In this document: piece after piece, positions 47,653 through 57,166 of the stretch
Position numbering within the stretch: the first letter of the stretch is position 1
How the letters are laid out: each line of letters starts with the position of its first letter
NCBI GenBank assembly: GCA_964428325.1
Contig: CAYRXU010000004.1
Coordinates: 1-62,262 of the forward strand
Direction: 5' to 3'
Length of the DNA stretch: 62,262 bases
Source of the DNA: JBBSZK01 sp964428325
GTDB taxonomy: Archaea > Nanobdellota > Nanobdellia > Pacearchaeales > GW2011-AR1
The notes under the pieces: model-generated
Told to the model about the DNA's origin: nothing
Seen by the model: only the letters and a program-made list of their open reading frames with translations
The model's database searches: none
Program-made: the position numbers and the translations under genes

Positions 47653-48807
47653 ATGACCTTAGTCGAGAAATATCGCCCCAAAAAATATGTAGACATGATT
47701 GGCCATGAGCCAGCAGTTCTTGCAGTCAGATCTTTCTTAGCCGAATTCCCAAAAAAGAAAGCGATTCTACTCTATGGTGCTCCTGGAACAGGCAAGACAT
47801 CTCTTGCACATGTAGCAGCTCATGAAAACGGTGCAGAGATCTTTGAGCTTAACTCATCAGACTTGAGAAACAGAATAAAGCTAGAAGAAGTGCTCAAGCC
47901 CGCATCACGCCAAGAAAGCCTCTTCAAGAAAAATAAGATTCTTCTAGTCGACGAAGTCGACGGAGTTACAGGTACAGATATTGGGGGCATTCAAGAGCTC
48001 ATCCGCATTATCAACCAAACATCTCACCCGGTCATTATAACAGGTAACGACGTCTGGCAAACAAAGCTCGCGCCGCTCCGACCACTGTGCACACTCGTAG
48101 AAATGAAAGCACTCAAGCCTGAAACAATTCAAACATTTCTGCATATGATTTGCGCCAAAGAAGGCATTGAAGAAAATCCCCACTTCCTTCGCCAAATAGC
48201 TCTAAAGTCACAAGGAGATATGCGCGCAGCATTAAATGATCTGCAAGTCTACAGCATAGACAAGGACATGCCTGTCGATAGCGACAAACGTAACAAGGAA
48301 GATAGTATCTTCAACATCCTCAAGCTCATCTTCCAAGAGAGACAAGATTTCCTCCAACTCTTTGACAACACAGAGCTCTCCCTTGATGAAATCCTCCTCT
48401 GGATCGAAGAAAACATCCCGCGCGAATACAAAGAAGAAGCTCTCCTCAAGGCATATATCGCACTCGGTAATGCTGATGTTCATCGTGGTCGTATCTACAG
48501 AAAGCAACACTGGCGTTTTCTCCTCTATCAAAACATCTTCCAGAGTGCAGGCATAGCGTACGCAAAAAAGCTCCCACGCTCAACATTCACCAAGTACGAA
48601 CGCCCGAAGCGTGTACTGAAAATCTGGCTCAACAATCAGAAGACAGCAAAGAAGAAAACCATCGCACAAAAATACGCCAAGGCAGTCCACTGCTCGGTCA
48701 AGCGTGCAATGAGAGACTTCGACATCCTACGTCCAATCTTACAAAACCAAACAATACAACAACAGCTCAAGCTCGAAGATGATGAGATAGATTTCTTGAA
48801 GAAGTAA
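47653..48807 (+). CDS. rfcL: Replication factor C large subunit
   Basis: 384 residues. Walker A GAPGTGKT (42-49), Walker B VDEVDG, sensor 2 GDMRAALNDLQ. The C-terminal region (about 210-384) is the RfcL-type helical and basic tail (YERPKRVLKIWLNNQKTAKK). It lacks an obvious PIP box at the end. Clamp-loader partner of RfcS. Confidence 0.96.
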   Translation: MTLVEKYRPKKYVDMIGHEPAVLAVRSFLAEFPKKKAILLYGAPGTGKTSLAHVAAHENGAEIFELNSSDLRNRIKLEEVLKPASRQESLFKKNKILLVDEVDGVTGTDIGGIQELIRIINQTSHPVIITGNDVWQTKLAPLRPLCTLVEMKALKPETIQTFLHMICAKEGIEENPHFLRQIALKSQGDMRAALNDLQVYSIDKDMPVDSDKRNKEDSIFNILKLIFQERQDFLQLFDNTELSLDEILLWIEENIPREYKEEALLKAYIALGNADVHRGRIYRKQHWRFLLYQNIFQSAGIAYAKKLPRSTFTKYERPKRVLKIWLNNQKTAKKKTIAQKYAKAVHCSVKRAMRDFDILRPILQNQTIQQQLKLEDDEIDFLKK

Positions 48808-49494
48808 CTATCTTGCCTTCTCAAATAACTCGTTTACTTTCTTCCAATTAACAACATTCCAAAAGGCAGCAATGTAGTCTGCACGCTTGCTCTGGTGTTT
48901 CAAATAGTACGCATGTTCCCACACATCAAGGCCAAGCAAGGGAGTCTTTCCATCCATAATTGGCGAATCCTGGTTTGCGGTAGTTATAATGGCAAGTTCA
49001 CCAGGCAACCTAGTAGATGATTCCGCATTGCTCATATCATACATCACAGCCTTGCGAGAAGGAACAAGCACAAGCCAAGCCCAGCCGCTTCCAAATCTTC
49101 CAAGAGCTGCCTCTGTAAACTTCTTCTTGAACTCATCAACACTACCGAAAGTCTTCTTAATCTCATCAGCAATATTACCCTCTAAAACTCGATCCTTGAC
49201 ATTCGGAGTCATAAGTTGCCAGAATAAACTATGATTTGCATGTCCTCCTCCGTGATTACGCAGAGCATTATAAGTAGACTCGGGAGTATGCGGTATCTTG
49301 TTAAGCTGGGAAAGTAATTCCTCAATTGAAAGGTTAAGAAAGTTCATTGCCTCAGGTTTACCTAACGCGTCATTCAACTTATCTACGTATGTCTGATGGT
49401 GCTTCGTATGATGGATCTCCATCGTCTTAGCATCTATGTGCGGCTCAAGAGCATCATACGCATAAGGTAATTTTGGTAATGTAAATTTACTCAT
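48808..49494 (-). CDS. sodA: Fe/Mn superoxide dismutase
   Basis: 228 residues. The metal-site motifs are MEIHHTKHHQTYVDKLN with the first His (about 28), GGHANHSLFW with the second, DVWEHAYYL with the Asp and third His. Also WAWLVLVP. Detoxifies superoxide and indicates oxygen exposure. The gene abuts the rfcL stop on the other strand (no gap). Confidence 0.96.
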   Translation of the reverse strand: MSKFTLPKLPYAYDALEPHIDAKTMEIHHTKHHQTYVDKLNDALGKPEAMNFLNLSIEELLSQLNKIPHTPESTYNALRNHGGGHANHSLFWQLMTPNVKDRVLEGNIADEIKKTFGSVDEFKKKFTEAALGRFGSGWAWLVLVPSRKAVMYDMSNAESSTRLPGELAIITTANQDSPIMDGKTPLLGLDVWEHAYYLKHQSKRADYIAAFWNVVNWKKVNELFEKAR

Positions 49495-49529
49495 CTTAAA
49501 ACAATATAACGGGCATATTTAATATTTTG

Positions 49530-50078
49530 CTACCAAGAATGAAGATAAAGTACCTGCTTTGCAAACCTCGGATCTTGCTTATCAGAAAAACCGGCTAGCA
49601 CTGCATTAGCCGCTTCTTCTAAAATACCAATTCTAGAATAGAAATCTTGGAAGTTGCCTATCTTTAATGGTATGGCTCCTGCATCGCCAACAATCAAATA
49701 ACGAGTAGGGACACTAAAACCAGGGTTCATTACGGAAATTAACATCTCAGAATTTCCTCTGCCGCCCAAGATATAACCCTGAGCATCCCCAAGGTCTATC
49801 CATTTCTCCTTAAAGGCATCAGATAAAGCACTAGAAAAAGTGGAAAAATGAGAATCATCCTTAAAATCGAAATCAACTATTCCTCTGCACAGTTCATTTT
49901 GACGTCTAAAAAGGAGATTTACACTTCGCATAGGAGCGCCAAGAGGTGAAGGAATACCCCTGTAATCAATAACAATAGGTTTAGAATGAGTGGGGTCGCC
50001 CTTCCAGGCTTCAGAGCTAGGATGATCGTAACTCAAACAGGAATGAAGCCCTTCAAGCCCAGAAAGCTCAATTCTCAT
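49530..50078 (-). CDS. Hypothetical protein
   Basis: 182 residues from ATG 50078, with AT-rich TATA-like TTTATAATT about 30 bases upstream. The protein is alpha/beta with KPIVIDYRGIPSPLGAP, a cluster SALSDAFKEKWIDLGD, and GYILGGRGNSEMLISVMNPG. No family recognised. A longer frame through the start of the DsbA gene end is unlikely. Confidence 0.6.
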   Translation of the reverse strand: MRIELSGLEGLHSCLSYDHPSSEAWKGDPTHSKPIVIDYRGIPSPLGAPMRSVNLLFRRQNELCRGIVDFDFKDDSHFSTFSSALSDAFKEKWIDLGDAQGYILGGRGNSEMLISVMNPGFSVPTRYLIVGDAGAIPLKIGNFQDFYSRIGILEEAANAVLAGFSDKQDPRFAKQVLYLHSW

Positions 50079-50121
50079 AAAAAACAATATTATAAAAGAA
50101 TTATAAATCTTTCCAAAAATC

Positions 50122-51045
50122 TCAAGCAATCTTAGCTAGTTCAGCTTCAATCGTTGTCTTGAACTGTGCATATGGATAAGCACCTTCAAGGAACACGCCA
50201 TTAACGAAGAAGCCAGGCGTACCGCTCACACCTAGACTAGAACCATAAGCCATTTCAGCATTGATCTTATCGGTGAATTCTCCCGCGTTTAGGCAAGCAT
50301 CAAACTGTGCACCATTAGCGCCCAATTCACGAGCCCACTTCTTGTAGTTCTCAGTACTCAAAGAACCCTGATTCTCGAACAACTTATCATGGAACTTGTA
50401 AAACTCAGCATCATTTCCGCCACGCACCTTCTCAAAACATAGAGCAGCATTAGCAGCAGGCATGGCCTCAGGATGGAAGTCAAGTGGGAAGTTCATATAG
50501 TAGAACTTAACCTTGCCAGTCTTAACATAGTCTTCCTTTATACCAGCTACAGCATCTGAATAAGCACGCTCACAGAATGGACACTGGAAGTCAGAAAATT
50601 CAACAATCGTAATAGGAGCATCAGCATTACCCATCATAGGAACGCCCTCTAGTTTGCTCTCATCAATATCAACAAAAGTAGGCGTAGTAACAGTTTCAGT
50701 TCCTGCTGCAGCAGAACCATCAAGAGGAGTTACCTGAGGAACAAGGTTCTTTCCATCTGTCGTGGCATAAACAGGAACAGTCTGACCTTGATAAGTTACA
50801 GTAACTTTGTACAATCCATTCTCTTTCTCAACAGACTGTAAAACAACTCCACCTCCAGTCTGACCATTCAAATAAGCAACAACATCCTCACCGACTTTAG
50901 CGCTACTTGCGCCTCCAAATCCGCCAGAGGTATTAGCAAAAAGCGTTATGAGAAAAAGAACGCCAAGCACCATAGTGGAAATAATCCAAGGATTAGCACG
51001 CATCTCTGCCATGAACCCCTTTTCTTTTTGTGGATTTGCTTCCAT
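50122..51045 (-). CDS. Membrane-anchored DsbA-family thioredoxin-fold protein
   Basis: 307 residues. A single membrane helix (about 20-37: WIISTMVLGVLFLITLF) leads to an exported region. The thioredoxin fold has active site SDFQCPFCER with C155-P-F-C158 and the cis-Pro loop VSGTPGFFVNG. Extracellular disulfide oxidoreductase; partners could include the Cys-rich exported proteins elsewhere in the window (20299-20658, 31041-32915). Confidence 0.9.
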   Translation of the reverse strand: MEANPQKEKGFMAEMRANPWIISTMVLGVLFLITLFANTSGGFGGASSAKVGEDVVAYLNGQTGGGVVLQSVEKENGLYKVTVTYQGQTVPVYATTDGKNLVPQVTPLDGSAAAGTETVTTPTFVDIDESKLEGVPMMGNADAPITIVEFSDFQCPFCERAYSDAVAGIKEDYVKTGKVKFYYMNFPLDFHPEAMPAANAALCFEKVRGGNDAEFYKFHDKLFENQGSLSTENYKKWARELGANGAQFDACLNAGEFTDKINAEMAYGSSLGVSGTPGFFVNGVFLEGAYPYAQFKTTIEAELAKIA

Positions 51046-51121
51046 TCATCGTCAAACTCAGCCTGCTTTAAAAATCTTATGCAAGAATACACTTATATAC
51101 AATCCACCATATTCATAGTTT

Positions 51122-52432
51122 ATGCCTTACGATATTGTTCTCGGACGCGACACAAGCGATAAAAAGAAATTCGGAAAAGAGGGTCTAGTCTATCTAGGCC
51201 GCGGTTACGTTACTATGGGCACTCACACCTCTCTTTCAAACCACCTCTACATGGATGTAGCACGAAGCCACGTCGTTCTTGTAGCAGGAAAACGCGGCAG
51301 CGGTAAGAGCTACACGCTAGGAGTCATTGCCGAAGAGCTTGCCAATCTCCCTCCGGAAAGCGCCCGTAATATCGGCACACTCCTTTTCGACACCATGGGT
51401 ATCTTCTGGACTATGAAATTCAAAAACGACAAAGACACTGCACTTCTTGCAGACTGGAAACTCGAAACAAAGCCGCTCAATGTTCGTGTCCTCGTTCCTG
51501 CAGGCAAGGCACATGAATACAAAGAAAAAGGAATTCCTTTCGATGACAGTTTTGCACTAAGTGCGTCTGAACTAGATATGGACGATTGGCTCTCAATCTT
51601 CAACCTAACGATGACCTCTCCCGAAGGCACGCTCCTAGCGAGAACACTTGCAACAATAAAGCAACAAATGAAATCCTACTCCATTCGAGACATGAAATCG
51701 CAAATTCAACGAGACAATCAAACCACGCCAGATAGCCGAAACGCCCTGCTTGCACTCTTAGGCGCGGCAGAAACTTGGGGAATATTCTCACGTGAAGCAC
51801 AAGGCACAGAAGTCTCCTCTCTAGTAAAGGGCGGTCAAAGCACAGTGCTCGATCTTTCAGTTTACAGTGCTACAAGCGCATTCAACGTGCGCGCCCTAGT
51901 CATCGGTCTAGTATCAAGAAAACTATTCAACGAACGCATGGATGAACGCAAGAAGGAAGAGTTGCAATCGCTCAGACACGGTACCGATTACCTTTCACAC
52001 TCTACACAGAGAGACATGCCTCTTGTCTGGCTCTTCGTTGATGAAGCACACGAATTTCTTCCAAAAAACGCAAAAACACCAGCCACAGAAGCGCTTGTAC
52101 AAATCCTTCGCGAAGGTCGTCAGCCAGGTATATCTCTTGTGTTAGCAACACAACAGCCAGGCCAAATCCACAACGATGTCATGACTCAAAGCGATATTGT
52201 ACTCTCGCATAAACTAACTTCACAACAAGACCTTGAAGCCCTCAATCATATAATGCAATCCTATGTCTTAGAACACATCAATAGAAAAATGAGCGAACTT
52301 CCCCAACTCAAGGGCTCAGCAATCATACTAGATGACAACTCAGAACGCATCTACGCCATGCGCGTGCGCCCCAGATTCACATGGCACGGTGGCGAAGCAC
52401 CTACTGCAATAAAAGCAGATAGCCAGTTCTAA
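51122..52432 (+). CDS. HerA-like bipolar helicase/translocase (DUF87)
   Basis: 436 residues. Walker A AGKRGSGKS (55-63) and Walker B LFVDEAHEF (about 303-311). The arginine-finger-like QPGISLVLATQQPGQIH and the final GGEAPTAIKA strand match HerA ATPases. No NurA is adjacent. It may be the archaeal HerA-like ATPase of unknown partner. Starts leaderless after TATA ACTTATATACAA; a 78-residue protein overlaps its stop by one base. Confidence 0.88.
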   Translation: MPYDIVLGRDTSDKKKFGKEGLVYLGRGYVTMGTHTSLSNHLYMDVARSHVVLVAGKRGSGKSYTLGVIAEELANLPPESARNIGTLLFDTMGIFWTMKFKNDKDTALLADWKLETKPLNVRVLVPAGKAHEYKEKGIPFDDSFALSASELDMDDWLSIFNLTMTSPEGTLLARTLATIKQQMKSYSIRDMKSQIQRDNQTTPDSRNALLALLGAAETWGIFSREAQGTEVSSLVKGGQSTVLDLSVYSATSAFNVRALVIGLVSRKLFNERMDERKKEELQSLRHGTDYLSHSTQRDMPLVWLFVDEAHEFLPKNAKTPATEALVQILREGRQPGISLVLATQQPGQIHNDVMTQSDIVLSHKLTSQQDLEALNHIMQSYVLEHINRKMSELPQLKGSAIILDDNSERIYAMRVRPRFTWHGGEAPTAIKADSQF

Positions 52433-52668
52433 TGTCCTTCTTCAAAAGGTTTCCACATTTAAGAAGTTATGGAAATAAAACATTAGAAGAAAGTGCCCAT
52501 CAAGAATACTTAGATCAAATGTGGCTCATAAATTTAGCAGGCAGAATAAACCCAAAAGAATTCGAAGAAGATACGCTATCCATACAAGGATTGTTCATCT
52601 TAGAAAGAATAATCGAATATGAAGATGTCAAACCACGTAATCTTGAAAGGGACATAACATCTAATTAA
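52432..52668 (+). CDS. Small partner protein of the HerA-like ATPase
   Basis: 78 residues starting in the stop codon of the ATPase gene. Helical with LDQMWLINLAGRINPKEFEE and GLFILERIIEYEDV. No family recognised. Co-translation suggests a subunit or regulator of the ATPase. Converges on the methyltransferase gene with an 8-base overlap. Confidence 0.55.
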   Translation: MSFFKRFPHLRSYGNKTLEESAHQEYLDQMWLINLAGRINPKEFEEDTLSIQGLFILERIIEYEDVKPRNLERDITSN

Positions 52669-53434
52669 TAATCTTCAAATCAGCCCGGTAACGATACTTC
52701 CGCTTACCAATATTCCCTGCTTCCTTGACACTTACAATCTTAATCTTCTTTTTCGCCTTCTTCGCTTCGCCCATAATCATCTCATTCATAAGCCCTAGAT
52801 CCTCTTCAGGATAAAATCCATAATAGTGAATCATGCCGCCCTTCTTTATCTTCTTGAAAGCCACATCAAGAAAGCTGTCAGATAAATTAGGTCTCGCCAT
52901 CACGATTCTGTCAAAATTACCCGATAGCTTCGGAACAACGCGACGTACATCTCCCTGCACACAACTCACAATATCACCAACTTTATTGCGTTTCACATTC
53001 TCAACAGCATACCGTGAAGGAACACGTCCAAGTTCCACACTCACAACCTCGCTTGGCTTCTTGCTCTTTCCAATAACAAAAGCAAAAACGCCAACACCCC
53101 CAAACATGACGAGCACTCGCTCACCCTTTTTGACAAGAGATGCAAGCTCGCTTCGCTCGCTGGATAGACGAGGGGAAAAATAACACGTATCAACATTCAA
53201 CCTAAACTCACATCCATTCTCACGATGAAGAGCCTCCTTCGTCTTAACACCTGCAATAAACTTAGTCGTAGGTGTTCTCAACCGCCCAGAAATCTTCCCG
53301 CTTTTCTCAAGCACAGTTTTCACGCTGGAGTGCTCTCTCAAGAACTTCACAGCCCATCGTTTCTTCGCAGTCATAGAGATTCCACGCTCAAACTTCACAA
53401 CAACAATATTTCCGATAATATCATACGGCGCCAT
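52661..53434 (-). CDS. Trm5/Tyw2-like tRNA methyltransferase with altered motifs
   Basis: 257 residues. APYDIIGNIVVVKF is the N-terminal D1 domain start and GKISGRLRTPTTKFIAG the family segment before the catalytic domain. Motif I reads VLVMFGGVGVFAFV, where Trm5 has DMFAGVGPFSI. Motif IV reads VMARPNLSDSFLD in place of MNLP. The Asn is absent, so activity may be changed. TrmD-like m1G37 or wybutosine-pathway chemistry is the family role. Confidence 0.8.
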   Translation of the reverse strand: MAPYDIIGNIVVVKFERGISMTAKKRWAVKFLREHSSVKTVLEKSGKISGRLRTPTTKFIAGVKTKEALHRENGCEFRLNVDTCYFSPRLSSERSELASLVKKGERVLVMFGGVGVFAFVIGKSKKPSEVVSVELGRVPSRYAVENVKRNKVGDIVSCVQGDVRRVVPKLSGNFDRIVMARPNLSDSFLDVAFKKIKKGGMIHYYGFYPEEDLGLMNEMIMGEAKKAKKKIKIVSVKEAGNIGKRKYRYRADLKIIN

Positions 53435-53464
53435 CCCTTATCTAAGAAAACTCTGCTTAAAACC

Positions 53465-53782
53465 CTAACGGCTCAAGTGGCTGAACTTATCGTAGTTATG
53501 CTTTCCAGATCTAAAGAAAGCACGAATGATAATGAAACCCACGCCAGCTGCCAAAGCCATGATCAAAATCCCAAATGCCGCGTTCGTCACCAATTCAGGC
53601 GCACTATACACACGCCAAGCCAACATAACTCCAATAATCAAACACACAATAAATGACATCCTTCTGTCCATCATTCTCTTCATCAAATCGTAAGCAACCA
53701 CAAACACCAACACCCCTAGAGCAATCGAAACAACCTCAATATTCTCGTAACTTACAAAATTAAGGAACCACTCAAATGCCAT
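53465..53782 (-). CDS. Small multi-pass membrane protein
   Basis: 105 residues with three hydrophobic helices (about 17-33, 44-60, 66-88) and a basic C-terminus. No family recognised. Possibly part of the membrane cluster that follows. Confidence 0.6.
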   Translation of the reverse strand: MAFEWFLNFVSYENIEVVSIALGVLVFVVAYDLMKRMMDRRMSFIVCLIIGVMLAWRVYSAPELVTNAAFGILIMALAAGVGFIIIRAFFRSGKHNYDKFSHLSR

Positions 53783-53851
53783 ACCACTCTAGGCCTCAAC
53801 AATTTATAAACATACGGCAAAGCATTTATACCGTCTTGCACTCATACCCTC

Positions 53852-54493
53852 ATGAAAAAGTCGTGGTGGGCATTAGCCATTCTCCTCCTACTGGTCATAC
53901 CGCTCGTACATGCAGAAGACCCTCAAAGCGGAGCAGAATTCAATAAAACTCTCAACGACGCACGACAAGTCACACTCAAAGCCCTACAAGAAAAGTCAGA
54001 CGCAGTAGCAGAAAAACAAATCGATCTCCCTAAGTGGCTTGAACCAATAATAAAGGCGCTATTCAGATTCGAAGAACCATTCACACTATCACACGTCATA
54101 ATAGCACTTTGTTTGTTCGCAATATTTGCAACAGTATTCATTGATATACTTCAACTATTCTCAGTCTTCTCAGATACAACTTCAATGGTAATAGGACTGT
54201 GTATGACAATCATAATGTCTGCCTCAGGAATGATAAACTCTGCGGCCCTCTTCCTTATGGATAAAGGCAGCCTCTTCAGAATAGTATCCGGATGGACAGC
54301 AGGAGCGTTGTTCTTCATAGTCATAATATTAGTACTGCTCTGGTTTGCACTACGAAATATATTCCGATGGTTCCATGAATACAAGTTGCTAAGAATTGCA
54401 AAAAAAGAAGGTCTTGAAGCAGGAGCAGAGCTAGCATTTGTAAGATGGGTAAAGAATACTTACATGGATATGGCTAATTGGATAAAGAGTTAG
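53852..54493 (+). CDS. Signal-bearing membrane protein of a local family
   Basis: 213 residues. Signal peptide (about 1-22, ending AHAE-like VHAED). An amphipathic stretch KWLEPIIKALFRFEEPFTLS leads into four membrane helices (about 70-165), with FIDILQLFSVFSD inside. The cytoplasmic end is helical and basic (LRIAKKEGLEAGAELAFVRW). Similar layout to two neighbours on the opposite strand. Ends exactly where the next convergent gene ends. Confidence 0.65.
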   Translation: MKKSWWALAILLLLVIPLVHAEDPQSGAEFNKTLNDARQVTLKALQEKSDAVAEKQIDLPKWLEPIIKALFRFEEPFTLSHVIIALCLFAIFATVFIDILQLFSVFSDTTSMVIGLCMTIIMSASGMINSAALFLMDKGSLFRIVSGWTAGALFFIVIILVLLWFALRNIFRWFHEYKLLRIAKKEGLEAGAELAFVRWVKNTYMDMANWIKS

Positions 54494-55147
54494 CTAACTT
54501 TCGAGACCGCGCTTTTGTCCCTTCTGGAATGCTTCAATACGTTTGACACTAGTCTCAAGGCCACGCTTTTCGTTCAATTCACGAGCAGCCTTCAAGTAAC
54601 CGCTAATATACCTATTAAGATAAAGATATCCAGTAATCATCGCAATACATACAACAAAAGTTATGAGCGACCAATACCAAACGGATCTATAGAAAATCAC
54701 CTTAATGGCGGCAGCCGCGAGATAATTAAAAATCTGAAGGTGTGCGATGACGATAGTTCCTGCAAATCCAGCAATCCAGCTAGCAGACTCCTTTCCTATG
54801 AAGTAAAGATAACCTGGAAAAGAAAACAACGTGAATAGCCACATCATAAAGACAAGAAGCATCTCAACCGACAAGCTATAATCTCGCGCAAAAAGAACGA
54901 TGTACAAAGGATTAAGCTTATGCATAGCAGAATCAAATCTCTGTATAAAGGGGTTTTTCATGAAGAACTCCTTCCACTCTCCGCTCAGGAAGTTCCAGCG
55001 TTGTGCATCGATATATTCTTGGGCTTGTGATGCACTCATGCCCGTATTATCCAAAGTATTCTGAAGATCGTCAGCGTGAACAACAGAAGCAAGTAAACTA
55101 CATAGTATCAAAGCAAGGACAACGAAACAAAATACTCTCACTCTCAT
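54494..55147 (-). CDS. Signal-bearing membrane protein of the same local family
   Basis: 217 residues from ATG 55147, with TATA CTTATATAAAC about 25 bases upstream on the minus strand. Signal peptide about 1-25 (VVHADD cut site). A hydrophilic segment and KLNPLYIVLFARDYSLSVEM lead into four membrane helices. The tail AARELNEKRGLETSVKRIEA is basic. Its layout repeats that of the 53852 and 55186 genes. Confidence 0.65.
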   Translation of the reverse strand: MRVRVFCFVVLALILCSLLASVVHADDLQNTLDNTGMSASQAQEYIDAQRWNFLSGEWKEFFMKNPFIQRFDSAMHKLNPLYIVLFARDYSLSVEMLLVFMMWLFTLFSFPGYLYFIGKESASWIAGFAGTIVIAHLQIFNYLAAAAIKVIFYRSVWYWSLITFVVCIAMITGYLYLNRYISGYLKAARELNEKRGLETSVKRIEAFQKGQKRGLES

Positions 55148-55185
55148 TCCAACCAAAATCAAAACCAGTTTATATAAGTTTACAG

Positions 55186-55839
55186 TTAGTGAACAGGAAT
55201 AGTACCGTCGCCGTCACCGCGGACAGCTCTTCCAAATGATTTTATTCCCTCTACGCCCTGAGTCAAATCATTAGCCCCACGTCTGAAAGCAGCCATATCT
55301 CTGCGATGTCTCCAGAAGTTAGAACCAAGCATCACGTGAATTGCGATGAACAAGATGAAAGGCACTGCAATTCCAACAAAGGCACCGATAACGCCAAGAC
55401 CTGAGGTCAAAATCATAGACCAAACTGCTATAAACATAATGAGCTTCAGATTAGCGGCAATCAAAGCAAGCGCAAATCCAATAAGATAGTTGATAGACTG
55501 GCTTGAGAATGTGCCAAACATTCCCAGAATATCCGAGAATACAACAAACAACATAACGAAAAGAGTAATCACAATAATACTGGCACTTATAGGATTAGTC
55601 CAATCAATCAAAAAATCAGGAACTCCTCCAATGATATAACTTACCCAATTCAATTCAGGCTGTCCGATAGCCTCTCCGAACTTGACTGGTGTCGCTGATC
55701 GAGGGTCAGCAGTGGAATTGCTATCATAAACAAGAGCAAAAATAATAATGCCGATAACCGCGAGAACAATAATACCTACCATAGAGCCGCTATTTCTCAT
55801 AGTCATCATAGCCCCGAGTTGTCCTCTTTTATCCACCAT
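55186..55839 (-). CDS. Membrane protein with class III-like signal, same local family
   Basis: 217 residues. The start DKRGQLGAMMTMRNSGSMVG resembles archaeal class III (type IV pilin-like) signals with K-R-G-Q before a hydrophobic helix. NWVSYIIGGVPDFLIDWTNP precedes four membrane helices, with VVFSDILGMFGTFSS inside the first pair. The basic tail is RRGANDLTQGVEGIKSFGR. Function unknown; a secretion or surface complex is inferred. Confidence 0.65.
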   Translation of the reverse strand: MVDKRGQLGAMMTMRNSGSMVGIIVLAVIGIIIFALVYDSNSTADPRSATPVKFGEAIGQPELNWVSYIIGGVPDFLIDWTNPISASIIVITLFVMLFVVFSDILGMFGTFSSQSINYLIGFALALIAANLKLIMFIAVWSMILTSGLGVIGAFVGIAVPFILFIAIHVMLGSNFWRHRRDMAAFRRGANDLTQGVEGIKSFGRAVRGDGDGTIPVH

Positions 55840-55892
55840 TCTCTATCTACCTGAAAGTTCTTTATAAATCTTATGAGAACCGAATATAATAA

Positions 55893-57106
55893 TTAATCTG
55901 CAGGAGGTCCCTTAGGTTGCGGCTTATACGCGGGCTGAGGGTCAAATACATCTGCAAGATTACCTGCTCTCTTGATCAAATAATCGCGTCGGGTCTGTTC
56001 AGGCTCGTAATGTTCAGCAACAAGATTCTTAAGGGCGCCATTGAATACGCGATTATGGGCTGCGAATAGTTCAGGAGCATCTGCATCCTCGCGAACAAAA
56101 CGTTCCGTTCTACCATTGTAAATAACAGTGATTTCCTCTAGAGTTCTTGGATAGAAAATAGGCTCACGCTTGCTGGAAAGATCGAGAATTGGGCCATCGC
56201 TGTCAACATAGCGATAAACAATCTCCTCGCCCTTTACAGAATTATCAGTAACTTCCATAGCATTATCATCGCTTAGACCCTTTCCTTCCGTATAGCTAAC
56301 CGGATACCCATACATGTTGCGATCCTTAGTCTCTGCAGATTTGTTCATAGCAAGGGGAGCAGCAATAGCAAGTGCAGCCAAAACACCAAGGCTTTTACGG
56401 GGATTAGTCTTAACATAATTTCCCATAGTCTTCAATCCTTTCTTACCTGCATCGAAAGCTCGACCGACATATCTCTTCCCAGAGGTAGATTCACCANNNN
56501 NNNNNNNNNNNNNNNNNNNNNNNNNNNNNNNNNNNNNNNNNNNNNNNNNNNNNNNNNNNNNNNNNNNNNNNNNNNNNNNNNNNNNNNNNNNNNNNNCTTA
56601 CCTGCATCGAAAGCTCGACCGACATATCTCTTCCCAGAGGTAGATTCACCAGCCTCAAGAGAAGCAAGCTCATCAGCATCAAGAATAGGTCTACCATGAA
56701 GAGCACCGGCCCTTGTCTCAGCTACAGGAGCCACATAAAACCCAGTATTTTCAGAATTATGGAAAGGAGAAACAATTACTGAATCTGAGAATGTCTTTTG
56801 GTTCAGATTAGTAGTATATCGAACATTACACTCCGAGTCCGATAAAGCAACATTCTGGAAACGATTAGAAAAGTCTGAAGGACCAACAATAAGAGGGTTA
56901 GGCACGTTAACTTGAGTTTGAGGGCCTTTCATGATTGCACCGGTTGGAGTTTGAGGAAGCAAGTCAAATTGCTCATCCAAAATTCTCTTCTGTTCATCAG
57001 ACCCCATAGGAGTATTACGAGGTTTAGGAGAACCTACTGGGCCAAAGTATAAATCTGCTAGGCGATCAGCTTCTAGTTCGGTTGGATCTCTTTCATTTCC
57101 AGTCAT
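55893..57106 (-). CDS. Single-span membrane protein split by an assembly gap
   Basis: The 100-N run at 56497-56596 cuts this gene into two frames (57106-56597 and 56435-55893). Removing the Ns and one copy of the flanking 55-base repeat leaves 1059 bases, one open frame of 352 residues. In it VGRAFDAGK is followed in frame by KGLKTMGNYVKTNPRK. The N-terminal ~170 residues are hydrophilic (ELEADRLADLYFGPVGSPK). A membrane helix SLGVLAALAIAAPLAM follows near 190, then an acidic domain with RYVDSDGPILDLSSKREP. No family recognised. It precedes the local membrane-protein family on the same strand. Confidence 0.8.
56442..56651. other. Assembly gap (100 N) flanked by a perfect 55-base repeat
   Basis: 56442-56496 and 56597-56651 are identical, with 100 Ns between. 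55 is a common final k-mer size of short-read assemblers, so this is most likely a scaffold join of two contigs that truly overlap by 55 bases. Collapse restores the reading frame of the gene above. Confidence 0.9.
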
Positions 57107-57166
57107 ACAAAATCCCTCAAATCATGCTATTTAAATCTTTCTATTTATAACTACTAGACAGTTACA

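Noticed and set aside
56442..56651. The 55-base direct repeat as an insertion-sequence duplication or tandem repeat
   Set aside because: It flanks exactly 100 Ns, and collapse restores an open frame, so it is an assembly join.
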